A DNA stretch of 64,000 nucleotides from Arctopsyche grandis (taxonomy: Eukaryota > Arthropoda > Insecta > Trichoptera > Hydropsychidae). Location: assembly GCF_051622035.1 (NCBI RefSeq), contig NC_135355.1:5270001-5334000 (forward strand), given 5' to 3'. Numbering within the stretch: the stretch's first letter is position 1; each line of letters opens with the position of its first letter. Below are positions 9,949 through 19,988 of this stretch, in pieces. The position numbers were made by a program, and so were the translations under genes. The notes beneath the pieces are model-generated. The model searched no databases. It was not told where the DNA came from and was given only the letters and a program-made list of their open reading frames with translations.

Positions 9949-10745
9949 ATGCAATCAAATCCTTGTGTCGGTTCTGAAATGAAAAATCGTTTATTGCACA
10001 TACTGTCAACGAGCAAATATAAAAAGAGGATTATCGTTGAAATTAAAAATATATTTCGCAAACAAATAAACTCTGAGAGAAGACTTGAAGTCATTGACAA
10101 TCCAACTGATTTAATATGTATATTAGAAAAAAGGAATTGTTTCACTTTTAATCATCTGAATGTGTTTGTGGATTTGATACATTTCTTCAATATTAATGAT
10201 TTAGATACGGTCCATCTAACGGAACACAATGAAACTGACAATGGTAAAATTTATATTGCTGCAGGTTTTTCATTCCAAATTTACCCTTTTTATTCTTTTC
10301 AATGTCAATTTGGAATGAAAAACCTATATGAATTCATATGTACACTTAACTGTAATAATCTATTAATTGTGTTATAAAAAAATGATTTATGTTCGGACAT
10401 ATTCTATGTTTAGATCACAACAATCCAATTGCGAACAATACTGAAAATCCTGCAGTCAGGAATGATATGGACAAGAAGAAAAAAGTTTACGATTTGCTGA
10501 AAAACGAAATAGGCGACCATTGGAGTGAGTTCGCAAGATGTCTCTCAGTTCAAGAATCGGAAATCGATCGTTTATCGTCTCAGCATTCTAATTGTGCACA
10601 CCTGATCGTTCCTGATATTATGAAGATTTACGAAGAAACTTCAGAGCCATCGAAATGGCATATAAATATAATGAAAGCTTTAGAAAAGTGTCGTAGAAAT
10701 AATTTGAAATATAAAGTTAATGAGATTCTAACGTGGAATACATAA
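9949..10745 (+). CDS. Fadd: FADD-like death adaptor, copy A
   Basis: Two exons, 9949-10243 and 10414-10745, join at a phase-1 GT-AG intron to give 208 aa. Residues about 15-95 resemble a death-effector domain (helix-4 type segment ILEKRNCFTFNHLNVFVDL). Residues about 115-205 form a death domain with the pattern G-x-x-W-x-x-x-A-R-x-L-S...E-x-x-I-D and a late Trp (SKWHINIMKALEKCRRNNLK). DED plus DD in about 200 aa is the layout of FADD, which in insects links IMD to the caspase Dredd in NF-kB immune signalling. Copy B lies 4.5 kb downstream with the same intron position and phase. The DED is diverged, so that half is the weaker part of the call. Reading on past the donor gives a 142-codon frame, which I regard as unspliced read-through. 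Confidence 0.75.
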
Positions 10746-11870
10746 AATTAAATCGCACACACAATACAGGTGCAACTGAATATTTATTTATACTCATTCT
10801 AATATTTATAAAAAATGTTTAATTACAATTTGTTCTTCACAAAATTTCCTTTTAGAAGAAAACAGTAATAAATAAGCTTTGCAATATTTGTTAACAATTT
10901 ATTTCCAATTATATTAATTCCAGATTGTATTTCTTTCCATATTGTATATACATAATCAATATCAAACCAAATTATTCAGATAACAAATACTCCAATAAAT
11001 TTTACAGAGAAACATTCATGTTCCAATTTTCAAATTGAATATAAATAAAAACACATTTACTTACGGCATTAAATTTGAAATTTAAAAAGTAAAATATTTA
11101 GCTAGTTATTGCACTAAATTATTTGCAAATACTACTTACACTATTTGAATGAATTTAATTATTAATTATTATTTTGAATAAAAATACCAATAATTTTATT
11201 TTACTACCGCCATCTATGTATAAAACTAAAGACTACAAGACGTCACCCAGATTTCAAATTTGCAAACTTGAAACGCGTCTTAAATGATATTTTATCTCTA
11301 TCGTAATGGCGGAGGATCCATTTACTTATATTGATGACCAAAATGAGCAATATGGCAAAGTATGAAAACGAACGGATAAGAGGCAAAAAAGGCCCGTGAG
11401 GTAGACCCGTACTTTTATTGAATAGTGGCAAATAAAAGTTCCTACACACATTATTGTTAAGCATTAATAATAATATTTTTTATTCCAGACGATAGGGAGA
11501 ATAGTGCAATCCATATAAATAATATATAGATAATTCAAATGAATGATAAAATAAATAAATATAATATAATGATAATAAGTAATAAATAATAATAATAAGA
11601 AAGCCAATTTATGACAGTCGGCGGAGTAGCTTCATTCACCGAACATGCAGAGAAGAGCTGAAATAAGAAGACGCGGCAATTTGCGCGGCAAAATAATATG
11701 ACGATACAAATACACGACGACGTAGGGAGCCCGCTCTCATCCTAAGAATGGCCTCAAAGTAAGGCACGTGCCCTTCTACAAACATCTGAGACACGCTGCA
11801 AGCCCTCAGTAGCCCGGTAGCAGTTATTTTATTGTACATTTTTCCAATTCAAGGCTAGTACAACAGAACA
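10746..11870. other. Downstream of FADD copy A; repeat fragments
   Basis: 10746-11160 is AT-rich and probably 3' UTR and spacer. 11165-11400 is an inverted copy of the repeat seen at 44440-44690 and 57500-57775 (ACGCGTCTTAAATGATATTT, CGTAATGGCGGAGGATCCAT). 11480-11510 matches the inverted tail 'GGATTGCACTATTCTCCCTA' of a repeat near 43896-43935. No gene was seen. Confidence 0.45.
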
Positions 11871-11874
11871 TTAA

Positions 11875-12402
11875 GAGGGCTGGACACCAGCGCCTTGTCC
11901 ATACAAACGTATTACACTTCTCCCTTCCTCAATTATGGCACTAGAGAAGTTATTTTTTAATATGCTATGGATATCCACCATTGGGTTGCATCTATCGTTT
12001 TATTTTTTTGATTATTTATTTTTTAAAGGAGCTAGGAGCCGCCAAAAATCTATAAAATCGCCTCTTTTTTACACCCACGAAAAGAGTCCAGCGTGGTTAT
12101 TTAACGGTCGATTTAAAAAAAAATAAGCGCATAGTTGCACAGAAAATATCATTCTTATACCGATGATGAAGTTTTTTTAAAACGTGGTCCAGTTTCGGAG
12201 GAGAAAACAGGAGACTACGAAACCTCGATTTTGTCAATTTAAAATACGTTTTATCTGGTCGAAGCGCAACTGTCGCATTCACTCAATATATATATTGATA
12301 TATATTGTCGTATTCACTCAATATATACATACATTCACTCAATATATACATATATCGAAGAAAGGAATGGCAAAAAAATTAAGGTTTCGGGTGAAAGGCC
12401 TT
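11875..12402. mobile_element. TTAA-flanked foldback element, copy 3
   Basis: It begins GAGGGCTGGACACCAGCGCC after TTAA (11871-11874) and ends before TTAA (12403-12406). It aligns along its whole length with 2487-3011. The right tip has decayed (GTGAAAGGCCTT). Confidence 0.65.
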
Positions 12403-12786
12403 TTAATAATTGTCTCTTAACCTTTATACTGGAGTGGTAAAACCGTCTCGCTAGCATATTTATTCTAACATGAATTGCTCTTCTTTGCATTTCGATGACA
12501 CTGTCATCGGAGATATTCTCCGCTAGCAGGTGTCCCAGGTACTTGGCATTATCCATCCAAAATTATGTTGGGAACAAAATGAGGACCTAGACCATTTTGG
12601 AGACCATTAAAATCTATCTTTTCAAAATTTGTTCCCATTTTTTTTATTATTAAAGCATTTCTTCGCCACATCAATATTATTCAAAGATATTATAAGATGC
12701 GTAATGAGTTTAAAATACGGTTCGGTGATTACTAGTCAAATGTGAACCAGTCACAGGACAACCGGTCGCTCTAGATCGGTCACACG

Positions 12787-14976
12787 CAATGGCGGATTAT
12801 CGAACAGCAAAATTGGCGCATATTTGTGGCCTCTAAATTTAAGGGACCTCCAAATCGTTCTGAGAAAAATTATAATTCGGAAATTCCTATACATTTTTCC
12901 ATAAAATAATGGAGTTTACGACTACTTTTTTTATTTTAAGTACAAAGCTTTGCGATAAATTTCACTGCTATAAAATAATTCGCTAATTAATTACATTATA
13001 AATGGCAGAAAATCGGAACAACTTGAAGAACCGAAGAGCAGCTCCCTGAAAGGAACGAAGACTAACGTCTTGAAAGGACCGAAAAGCAGCCCTATAGAAG
13101 AACTAAAGAGCAGGCTCTCTGAAAGGAATGAATATCAACTACTGAAAAGGATCGAAACGCAGCCCTGTAGAAGAACTGAGGAATAATTAATGAGCAGCAT
13201 CCTACAACGTCTGAAGAACAGACTCCTGAAAGTACTGAAGAACAGTTTTCTGAAAAAGAAAATGAGGAAGAGAGTAAAGGTGAAAATGATACTGTAATGG
13301 CTCCCAATGATTTTCCTATGGATTAAGCATTGTGGCCAGAGCATATATCTGAAAAAATTATTCTTATTTTTAATAAATAAACCGTGGAATACTGGAGACG
13401 TAAAAAAATAAAAGTAGAGTATACATAGAGAAACCGAACATATTATAGAAATATCTATGAATCAAAATTAAATTGTGTAAAAGCAAATGGTAATAAAGAA
13501 CTCTGACACAGGTTGATATTTTCAGAAAAAAGCAAATCCATTTATTGTTATGTATGTAAACTATTTTCACAAGCTAAAACTAAATTGTTAACAGGATTTA
13601 AAGATTGGAAAAACATAACACGTAGTTTAAAAGAACACGAATCTTTGCCAGCTCATTTCAAATCGATGTTAACTTTCCAAAAACGGTTATCAATTAATGG
13701 GCGTATAGATACAAACTTAGAAAAACAAATAGATTCAGAAAGGAGATATTGGTGATCTGTTTTTTATCTTTGTTTGTTTTCATCTGTTTTTGATCAAATT
13801 TGTATGTTTTGTTTTCATCATCGACTTGACGATGGAATATATTTTTTTAAGTAATATTTTGAATAACCGATATTTAAAAATAATAAATAGTACGCGATGA
13901 GCGTTTAGAGCAAAGGTTGTTTTTGCTTTAAAATCAAAATATTAAAGAAGCCTTATTTAAAAATCTTATGGGAAAACTGGAGGCAAAAAAATTGGCAGTT
14001 TATTTCGAATGATATGAGACTGCATTACAAATTACTTTGTGGGATAAATTGTTACAGCACATCAATGCTACAAATAAATCTTTACAAAATATGTAGCACA
14101 ATTTGTTGTTAGGAACAAGATTGATAAAATCCCTTTCAGAATTTATTCAAAATACGAGAAATGAATTCAGTGAAATTGAAAAATATGCTAATACTCTTAC
14201 TGAAAATCATAAATATAAAGATACTAGACGTAAAAAATGAAAATTGCAATTTGGAGAGATATGCGATCAAATATAATAAATATTCATAATATTATCTGCG
14301 ATGCATTAATTTCAGAAATATCAAGAAGGGGCTCAATTTATGATAGTTTACTTAAAGATTTTCAATTATTTTTTAATTTTGAAATAAGTCAAATGTGTTG
14401 AAAGAATAATTTCAAAATATATCAATGATATTGGCACATATCAAAAGCGAAATTATTAATTGTTTCAGCGTTTCCAAATGTTGAAACAATTTTAAAAATA
14501 TTTCTAACGCTTCCTTTAAGTAATGCAAGTGGCGAACGTTCGTTTTCAGTTTTAAAACGAGTTAAAAATATTTTAAGGAATTCGTTAAATCAAAACAATT
14601 TAAATAATTTATCGATGATGTTTATTGAAAGTGATGTGGTGCATTTATTAGATTTTGATAACATAATAGATAGATTTGCGGCATCAAAAGCTCGAAAATT
14701 ACCAATTTAAAATGTTTTCCTTATTTTCTTGATTGTTTGTAAATAGATATTTGTTTATATAATTGTATAATATATAATTTTTTGTTTGTATAAGTGTGTA
14801 AATAGATTTATATTATTTTATAAATAATTGTAAATATAAAATAACACTCGCTTTTTTATAACGTACATACCTACAATTCACAATTGAAAAATAAAATCAC
14901 TTTATGATTAGTGGGGGGGGGGGGGGCTCTAAATTACGTTGCGCATGTGGCCTCCGAAACGCTTAATCCGCCACTG
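12787..14976 (+). mobile_element. hAT transposon (decayed) with 8-bp TSD
   Basis: The termini are CAATGGCGGATTA and (reverse) CAGTGGCGGATTAAG. The target duplication GTCACACG is at 12779-12786 and 14977-14984. Length is 2,190 bp. The interior holds a broken transposase (13510-14710), a run of degenerate about 35-40 bp tandem repeats at 13020-13240 (units like 'GAAAGGACCGAAAAGCAGCC'), and a 15-base G run at 14912-14926 near the right end. Confidence 0.85.
13513..14710 (+). pseudogene. Broken hAT transposase
   Basis: Two recognisable parts remain. 13513-13755 encodes a TTF-type zinc-finger block (YCYVCKLFSQ, then GFKDWKNITRSLKEHESLPAH). About 14467-14710 encodes the C-terminal hAT dimerisation domain (SNASGERSFSVLKRVKN), ending at a TAA. 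The catalytic middle is interrupted by stops and frameshifts and much of it is lost. It is an inactive remnant inside the element at 12787-14976. Confidence 0.8.
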
Positions 14977-15276
14977 GTCACACGTGATCACCCGTCAAAC
15001 TAAAACTAGTCACGAGAAAACTGGTCACACCCTAAAATCGGTCACGAGAACTGGTTGACCGATTTTCGGGTGTGACCAGTTTTAAGGTGTGACCAGTTTT
15101 AGTGTGACGGGTGATCACGTGTGACCGATCTAGAGCGACCGGTTGTCCTGTGACTGGTTCACATATGACTAGTAGTCCGTTTACCGAAAACACTTATTAT
15201 TTTTAAATATTACCATGGCTGTATATATCGTTGTTAGGGCATTTCGGTGTCTGTCAGTTTGACAGCTGTTTGCAAT

Positions 15277-15980
15277 ATGGTTTCAGATTTACAACGCTAT
15301 GAATCGTTAAAAAATATCATACTTAACTATCTTACGACTGCCGCAAATGAAATGCAAGTAATAAATTGGATAAAAGAGAAACACAAAATGTGTATTTGTT
15401 TCGATAGAAGATCAGAAGACATAAAAACGTCTCTGTCGCTGTTACGCATTTTAGAAAAGAGAAACTGCCTCTCTGCACACTTCACCAAACCATTGGAATG
15501 TATCATAGTTTTGTTAAATAATCCCACTGAACTGTTAAATAGTATTCAAAGTTACAATGCAACCGTTTGTAGTTCTAGGAAAAATATAATGTGTAAAGGT
15601 TACTATTTTTTTTTTTTGTTATATTGTTTAATTCAATTTGATCAAATATTAATTATTACGTTATTCTTTTAGATCAACACGCTCTTCCAAATTACTCAGA
15701 ATTTACAAAAAGCAAAAAGCAAAAAATCCACGAATTACTCTCGGAAGAATTGGGCAAAAGTTGGAGAAATTTAGCAAGGAGTTTGTCGATCAAAGAAGCC
15801 GATATTGATATGTTAAACGAACGACATCCCACAGATGTGAAACTGAAAATTTTAGACATGTTGAAACTATTTGAGAATCAAACAGACCCGATGAGATGGC
15901 TTAAAGTTTTATGCGACGGACTAAAGGAATCCCGCAGAACCGATTTGAAAACAAAAATAATAAACATTCACAATTCTTAA
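15277..15980 (+). CDS. Fadd: FADD-like death adaptor, copy B
   Basis: Exons 15277-15598 and 15673-15980 join through a 74-bp phase-1 intron to give 209 aa. The start is the first ATG in frame (MVSDLQRYESL). The N-terminal half is DED-like (LSLLRILEKRNCLSAHFTKPLE). The C-terminal half is a death domain (GKSWRNLARSLSIKEADIDML...RWLKVLCDGLKESRRTDLK). It matches copy A in domain order, length (208 versus 209 aa) and intron phase, and in residues such as LEKRNC, W, AR-LS, E-DI, and RR--LK, yet is clearly diverged, so the duplication is not recent. Which copy keeps the ancestral FADD role cannot be told. Family role: adaptor between receptor/IMD complexes and DED caspases in the cytoplasm. Confidence 0.77.
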
Positions 15981-16160
15981 ACATAAATGAGTGTGTAAAA
16001 ATAAATGAATAAAAAAACAGCTGTCTTCGAATGACTTTTATTTCTTTTTTTGTAAAAACAACTTATAAAATGAAAAATATGCATGTACATATGTATATTA
16101 GCTTAATACAATTTGAAATATAGAAAGAATACTTTCAACTATGACTGTACATTTAAATAA

Positions 16161-16249
<89 letters not shown>

Positions 16250-16599
16250 TATGTATATAGTATTAAGATAAGTTACCTTACACTGAAATATAATAAATAA
16301 TTAATTGGAACTATACATAAAGCTTACTTTATTTTGGCTCCATAATTTTAATGGTAAACGAAAGTTCATACATACATTTTTATTCATATTGGCATTTTTA
16401 TCTTTTTATTCATTTTATTTTGGATTTCTGACATCCTTAATGATAATTAGTCATTATTTAATATAGAGAATTGAAAAAAATACTATGCAATTTCCTAACT
16501 TACATATTACATACTTGATTTTGACTCGCTTCTCATATGTTATCATATTCGGATACGATTTGTACATAAATTTGTGTGTATATACATATAAATCGATGC
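15981..16599. repeat. AT-rich spacer with a long (TA)n microsatellite
   Basis: An AT dinucleotide tract runs from about 16163 to 16243, followed by more AT-rich sequence. The start is likely the 3' UTR of FADD copy B (AATAAATGAATAAAAAAACAG near 15998-16018 offers poly(A) signals). No gene. Confidence 0.6.
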
Positions 16600-16949
16600 G
16601 GTGCAAACGATCGACAAGCGCCAGACAGACTGAAGCACAGATTAACTGTACGTGTACCTTATGCGTGCGCACTGCTCGCACTTACACTAAGCGAAATCTA
16701 CCCAAAGTCCCGACATACACCTACCCTGTATACATTCTGTACTTCTGATACTTTAGTTCCGAATTTTGCCTTATTAAACTCGCCAGAAAGATCCAGCTCA
16801 ATTTTAATAATTGCATCTGTGCACATCGAAAGGTTACTCGTCATCTTATGTGCAATCTATCATTCGTGAAGTCGAGAATTGCGCTTAAAGCAACCACCCA
16901 GTTAATCTGTGGTCTGCAGTCTGTCTGGCGCTTGTCGATCGTTTGCACC
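16600..16949. mobile_element. Foldback MITE, family F1, copy 2
   Basis: The termini GGTGCAAACGATCGACAAGC and reverse complement match the copy at 7627-7970, and the core 'GATCCAGCTCAATTTTAATA ... ATCTGTGCACATCGAAAGG' is the same in opposite orientation. Confidence 0.7.
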
Positions 16950-17019
16950 AAACCCATATAAATACATATGTATATATGAAACAATGGTTGTGCTACATAT
17001 GTATATTAAACGGTTACCT

Positions 17020-17321
17020 GACAACTCGTTCACAGATTATCCGTAAACCGAGGATGCTCTCCAGGCATTACGTATACGGCCATCTCTTTCTCACCCCGTC
17101 TGTTCACCAAGATCTCGTTTACTATGCCATTACGTATGCAGCCATCTCTTTCACAGACCGTCTGCTATCAGTGAACAGACGGTCTGTGAAAAATATGGCC
17201 GCATTCGTAATGGCATAGTAAACGAGATCTTGGTGAACAGACGGGGTGAGAAAGAGATGGCCGTATACGTAATGCCTGGAGCGCATCCTCGGTTTACGGA
17301 AAATCTGTGAACGAGTTGTTG
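17020..17321. repeat. Near-perfect 300-bp palindrome
   Basis: The left arm 17020-17169 and right arm 17172-17321 are reverse complements with few mismatches. Both contain ACAACTCGTTCACAGAT, TACGTATACGGCCATCTC and AGATCTCGTTTACTATGCC. There is almost no spacer at the centre (TATCAGTGAACA). It is probably a foldback element, but I saw no second copy in the window. Confidence 0.75.
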
Positions 17322-18620
17322 TGTCACCATATTAAACATATAGGAGAAAATCATATTGTACATGTAAAATAAAATTTGAAGTATAAATAAAATAAAACAA
17401 AAATAATATATATATATATTTTTTTTTTACTTCACCTGAACTATTTCAGTTTAGTTTTTATAATAAATAAACGTATGCACGTATGTACATAAAAACATTC
17501 TAAAAAAAATCAAATAAATCTGTATATATGTAATTGTTTTTCTTATTTTTTAAATATACTCTATTACCGTATTAACTTCAGTCTTATGAAAATTATTACA
17601 ATTGCTACAGGTACCTACAGTGTCTATTAACCGTATCGTTAATCTCTTTAACCATATAAAACTATTTTAGCTGCATACAAATATACGTACAAATGTTGTT
17701 TCTTTCGTTTAATAATTATCATTGAGAAAAATATACAGACCCTACATACATCTGCATTATATAATAATTTAACGATAAATATACAAACACCTACAGTTGG
17801 CACTTGACGGTTAATACTTTCGTTCCAGCTGGAGCCCAAAATTACATCACAAAATTCGCGCAATTGAATAACAAACGAACAATTTAAGACAAGTCATTCT
17901 TTGGTATACAAAACTAGGAATCGTGCAGCCTGACTTGTAACATTTAAACTAAGACCAAATTCAACAAAACAGATGCCAATATTATTACCAAATTAAAATC
18001 TCAACAAACTAAATATAATATATGTATAAACAAGAAAATAGGAATTCTTGAAAAGAATACTATCCTAAGATAATATATTTTGTGCTGGTGTTAATTATCT
18101 TATGCGAATTATTCGACTATTCCTTTAAAAATAAAATGGAAACTAATATTTTTGTGCTGTCACAAACGAACAGAAACATTCTACAGCATTTGATCGACAA
18201 AATGCATGTCAAAAAACTAATCGAACAACCAAAATTACAGCGTAACCCTTTCCGAGCGTGAGGTTTCCCTGGTTCACCATTTCCCTTACGGTACCATATT
18301 GTACTGTTGATTTTCAACTTCAGATATGCAATACAGACAATTATGCATCTGCTTATTTTAAGCCACATTGAGACAATGGAAATTTAAAACGGTATCAAAG
18401 CGAATTTTTAATTTTCGCACACTTAACTATGTATTTATTATATTCAATGCCTAGTTTATAATCATTCATTTAATAATAATGATGAAATCCTAATTTAAGT
18501 TAACTAATTTCGTTCGGAAAGGGCTAACATAGAGTTACCATAGCTCTCTTTTCAAAATAGACATATCCTCTGTTTGTGGTCTATTTTGACTTTACGCGCT
18601 TAATTAAGGCTAAAAAAAAA
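17322..18620. other. AT-rich region downstream of SMSr; no gene seen
   Basis: Short TA tracts (17408-17420) and no long or domain-bearing frame on either strand. It lies past the SMSr stop codon (minus strand), so some may be 3' UTR. 18527-18540 ('CATAGAGTTACCATAG') is the inverse of 19623-19636, framing the foldback units in between. Confidence 0.4.
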
Positions 18621-18621
18621 T

Positions 18622-19148
18622 GGTTGTGGTTATTTGCAGGTACTATATCCGCAAATTATTGGATATTTGCAGGTACTATATCTGTGAATTATTGGCTATT
18701 TGCAGGTACTATACCTGCGACAGGCGCAAAGCCTTGTGCGCATGAACTGTCACTGTCAGCGTGTTCACTGTTAAAATTTTGTTTTAAGCCTCTTAAAATT
18801 TAGTTCGAACTCGTAAAGTGACGTAGAGTAAAAAATATAATCCAAATTAGTTAATATTATTAATTGTTAGAAAATTATTATCATATTGTACAACGTATAG
18901 TACCTATATACGAGTACAATCCGCGAACTAGCTAAATGATATAAATCTTTTATAATAACGTGCGAAATTTATTTGCCTCGTGTATAATGAACGATTGATT
19001 AAACAAGTCTAGCATACGTTAAATGTAAGAAATCATAATTGGATTTTAAGTTCATGCGCATGCGCAGAAGGCTTTGCGCCTGTTGCAGATATAGTACCTG
19101 CAAATAGCCAATAATTCGCAGATTAAGTACCTGCAAATAGCCACAACC
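18622..19148. mobile_element. Foldback element with repeated 'TATTTGCAGGTACTATA' motif
   Basis: The left arm carries three copies of the motif TATTTGCAGGTACTATA (18640-18712), then 'GGCGCAAAGCCTTGTGCGCATGAAC'-type sequence. The right arm at 19045-19148 carries the inverse with two motif copies. The ends are GGTTGTGGTTATTTGCAGG and reverse complement. Confidence 0.6.
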
Positions 19149-19222
19149 TAAAAAAATTGATGATTTAAATTTATTTAACAGACAAATCAATCGAATCAAT
19201 TGAATTGAACCTGAAACAAATC

Positions 19223-19567
19223 GGTAAAAGTGAGAGTGCTCGACAGGAAAAGCGGGGCTAGATGTTGGTTGCCATTATGCCGGTGCCAGACATGAGTTCA
19301 AAGAAGTGATCACTTCTTTGAATTCTTCGCACAGTGTGGCAGGCACACAAACATTTGGACTTTTATACCTTTGATGTGCGCTAAAAAACCGACACGGAAC
19401 GGCAAAGCGCACTTAAGTGATCAAAATATGTGACAAAATAGTATCGAATGCCCGTGCCACACATGTGAACACATATTTGATCACATCTTTGAACACATGT
19501 CTGGCGCCGGCATAATGGCAACCGACATCTAGCCCCGCTTTTCCTGTCGAGCGTTCTCACTTTTACC
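19223..19567. mobile_element. Foldback MITE with about 70-bp inverted arms
   Basis: 19223-19300 and 19490-19567 are inverted copies (GGTAAAAGTGAGAGTGCTCG; GGGGCTAGATGTTGGTTGCC; GCCGGTGCCAGACATG). An inner 'AAGAAGTGATCACTTCTT' palindrome lies at 19303-19320. There is no coding capacity. Confidence 0.65.
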
Positions 19568-19988
19568 AACAAATCATGCCGTCATCAATAAAACAATTTA
19601 CTACTTTTACTTTCGGCGTTGTATGGTAACTCTATTTAATATAAATATATATATATTTTTTTTAAATATGTATATACATAAGAATTTCACGTAAAAGTAC
19701 ATAGTAACAAAATGTAATCATGTAAACAATTGGCCCATTAAAAATAAAATATTTACTTCAGTCAAATAATAATACAAATAAAATTCCCAAAACATAATAA
19801 ATAAATTAAAATAATATGCGTTACGCATTTTATAAATATAACTTTTTGCTTTCCTTAAAGCTAGTTTTTATATATGTATATATATCACTAGGAAATTTTG
19901 TCGCTTCTCTTTATTTTCGGTTATATTGAGCATCGTTAATTAACACAGTCAATCATTATTAAATAACAAATTGGCGAACTAATGTCAA

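Larger units (their letters stand above)
12719..15187. mobile_element. Foldback MITE family F2, split by a hAT element
   Basis: Arms 12719-12786 and 14985-15187 form one palindromic element made of short 'GGTCACAC/GTGTGACC' modules, with tips around ACTAGTCAAATGTGAACC. The hAT at 12787-14976 sits between them, with the sequence GTCACACG duplicated. The solo version of the same element is at 57270-57495. Removing the hAT restores a continuous copy. Confidence 0.8.

Noticed and set aside
9949..10377. 142-codon single-exon reading of FADD copy A
   Set aside because: The part after 10243 is intron; the GTAAAA donor and the TAG acceptor at 10411-10413 match the intron phase of copy B.
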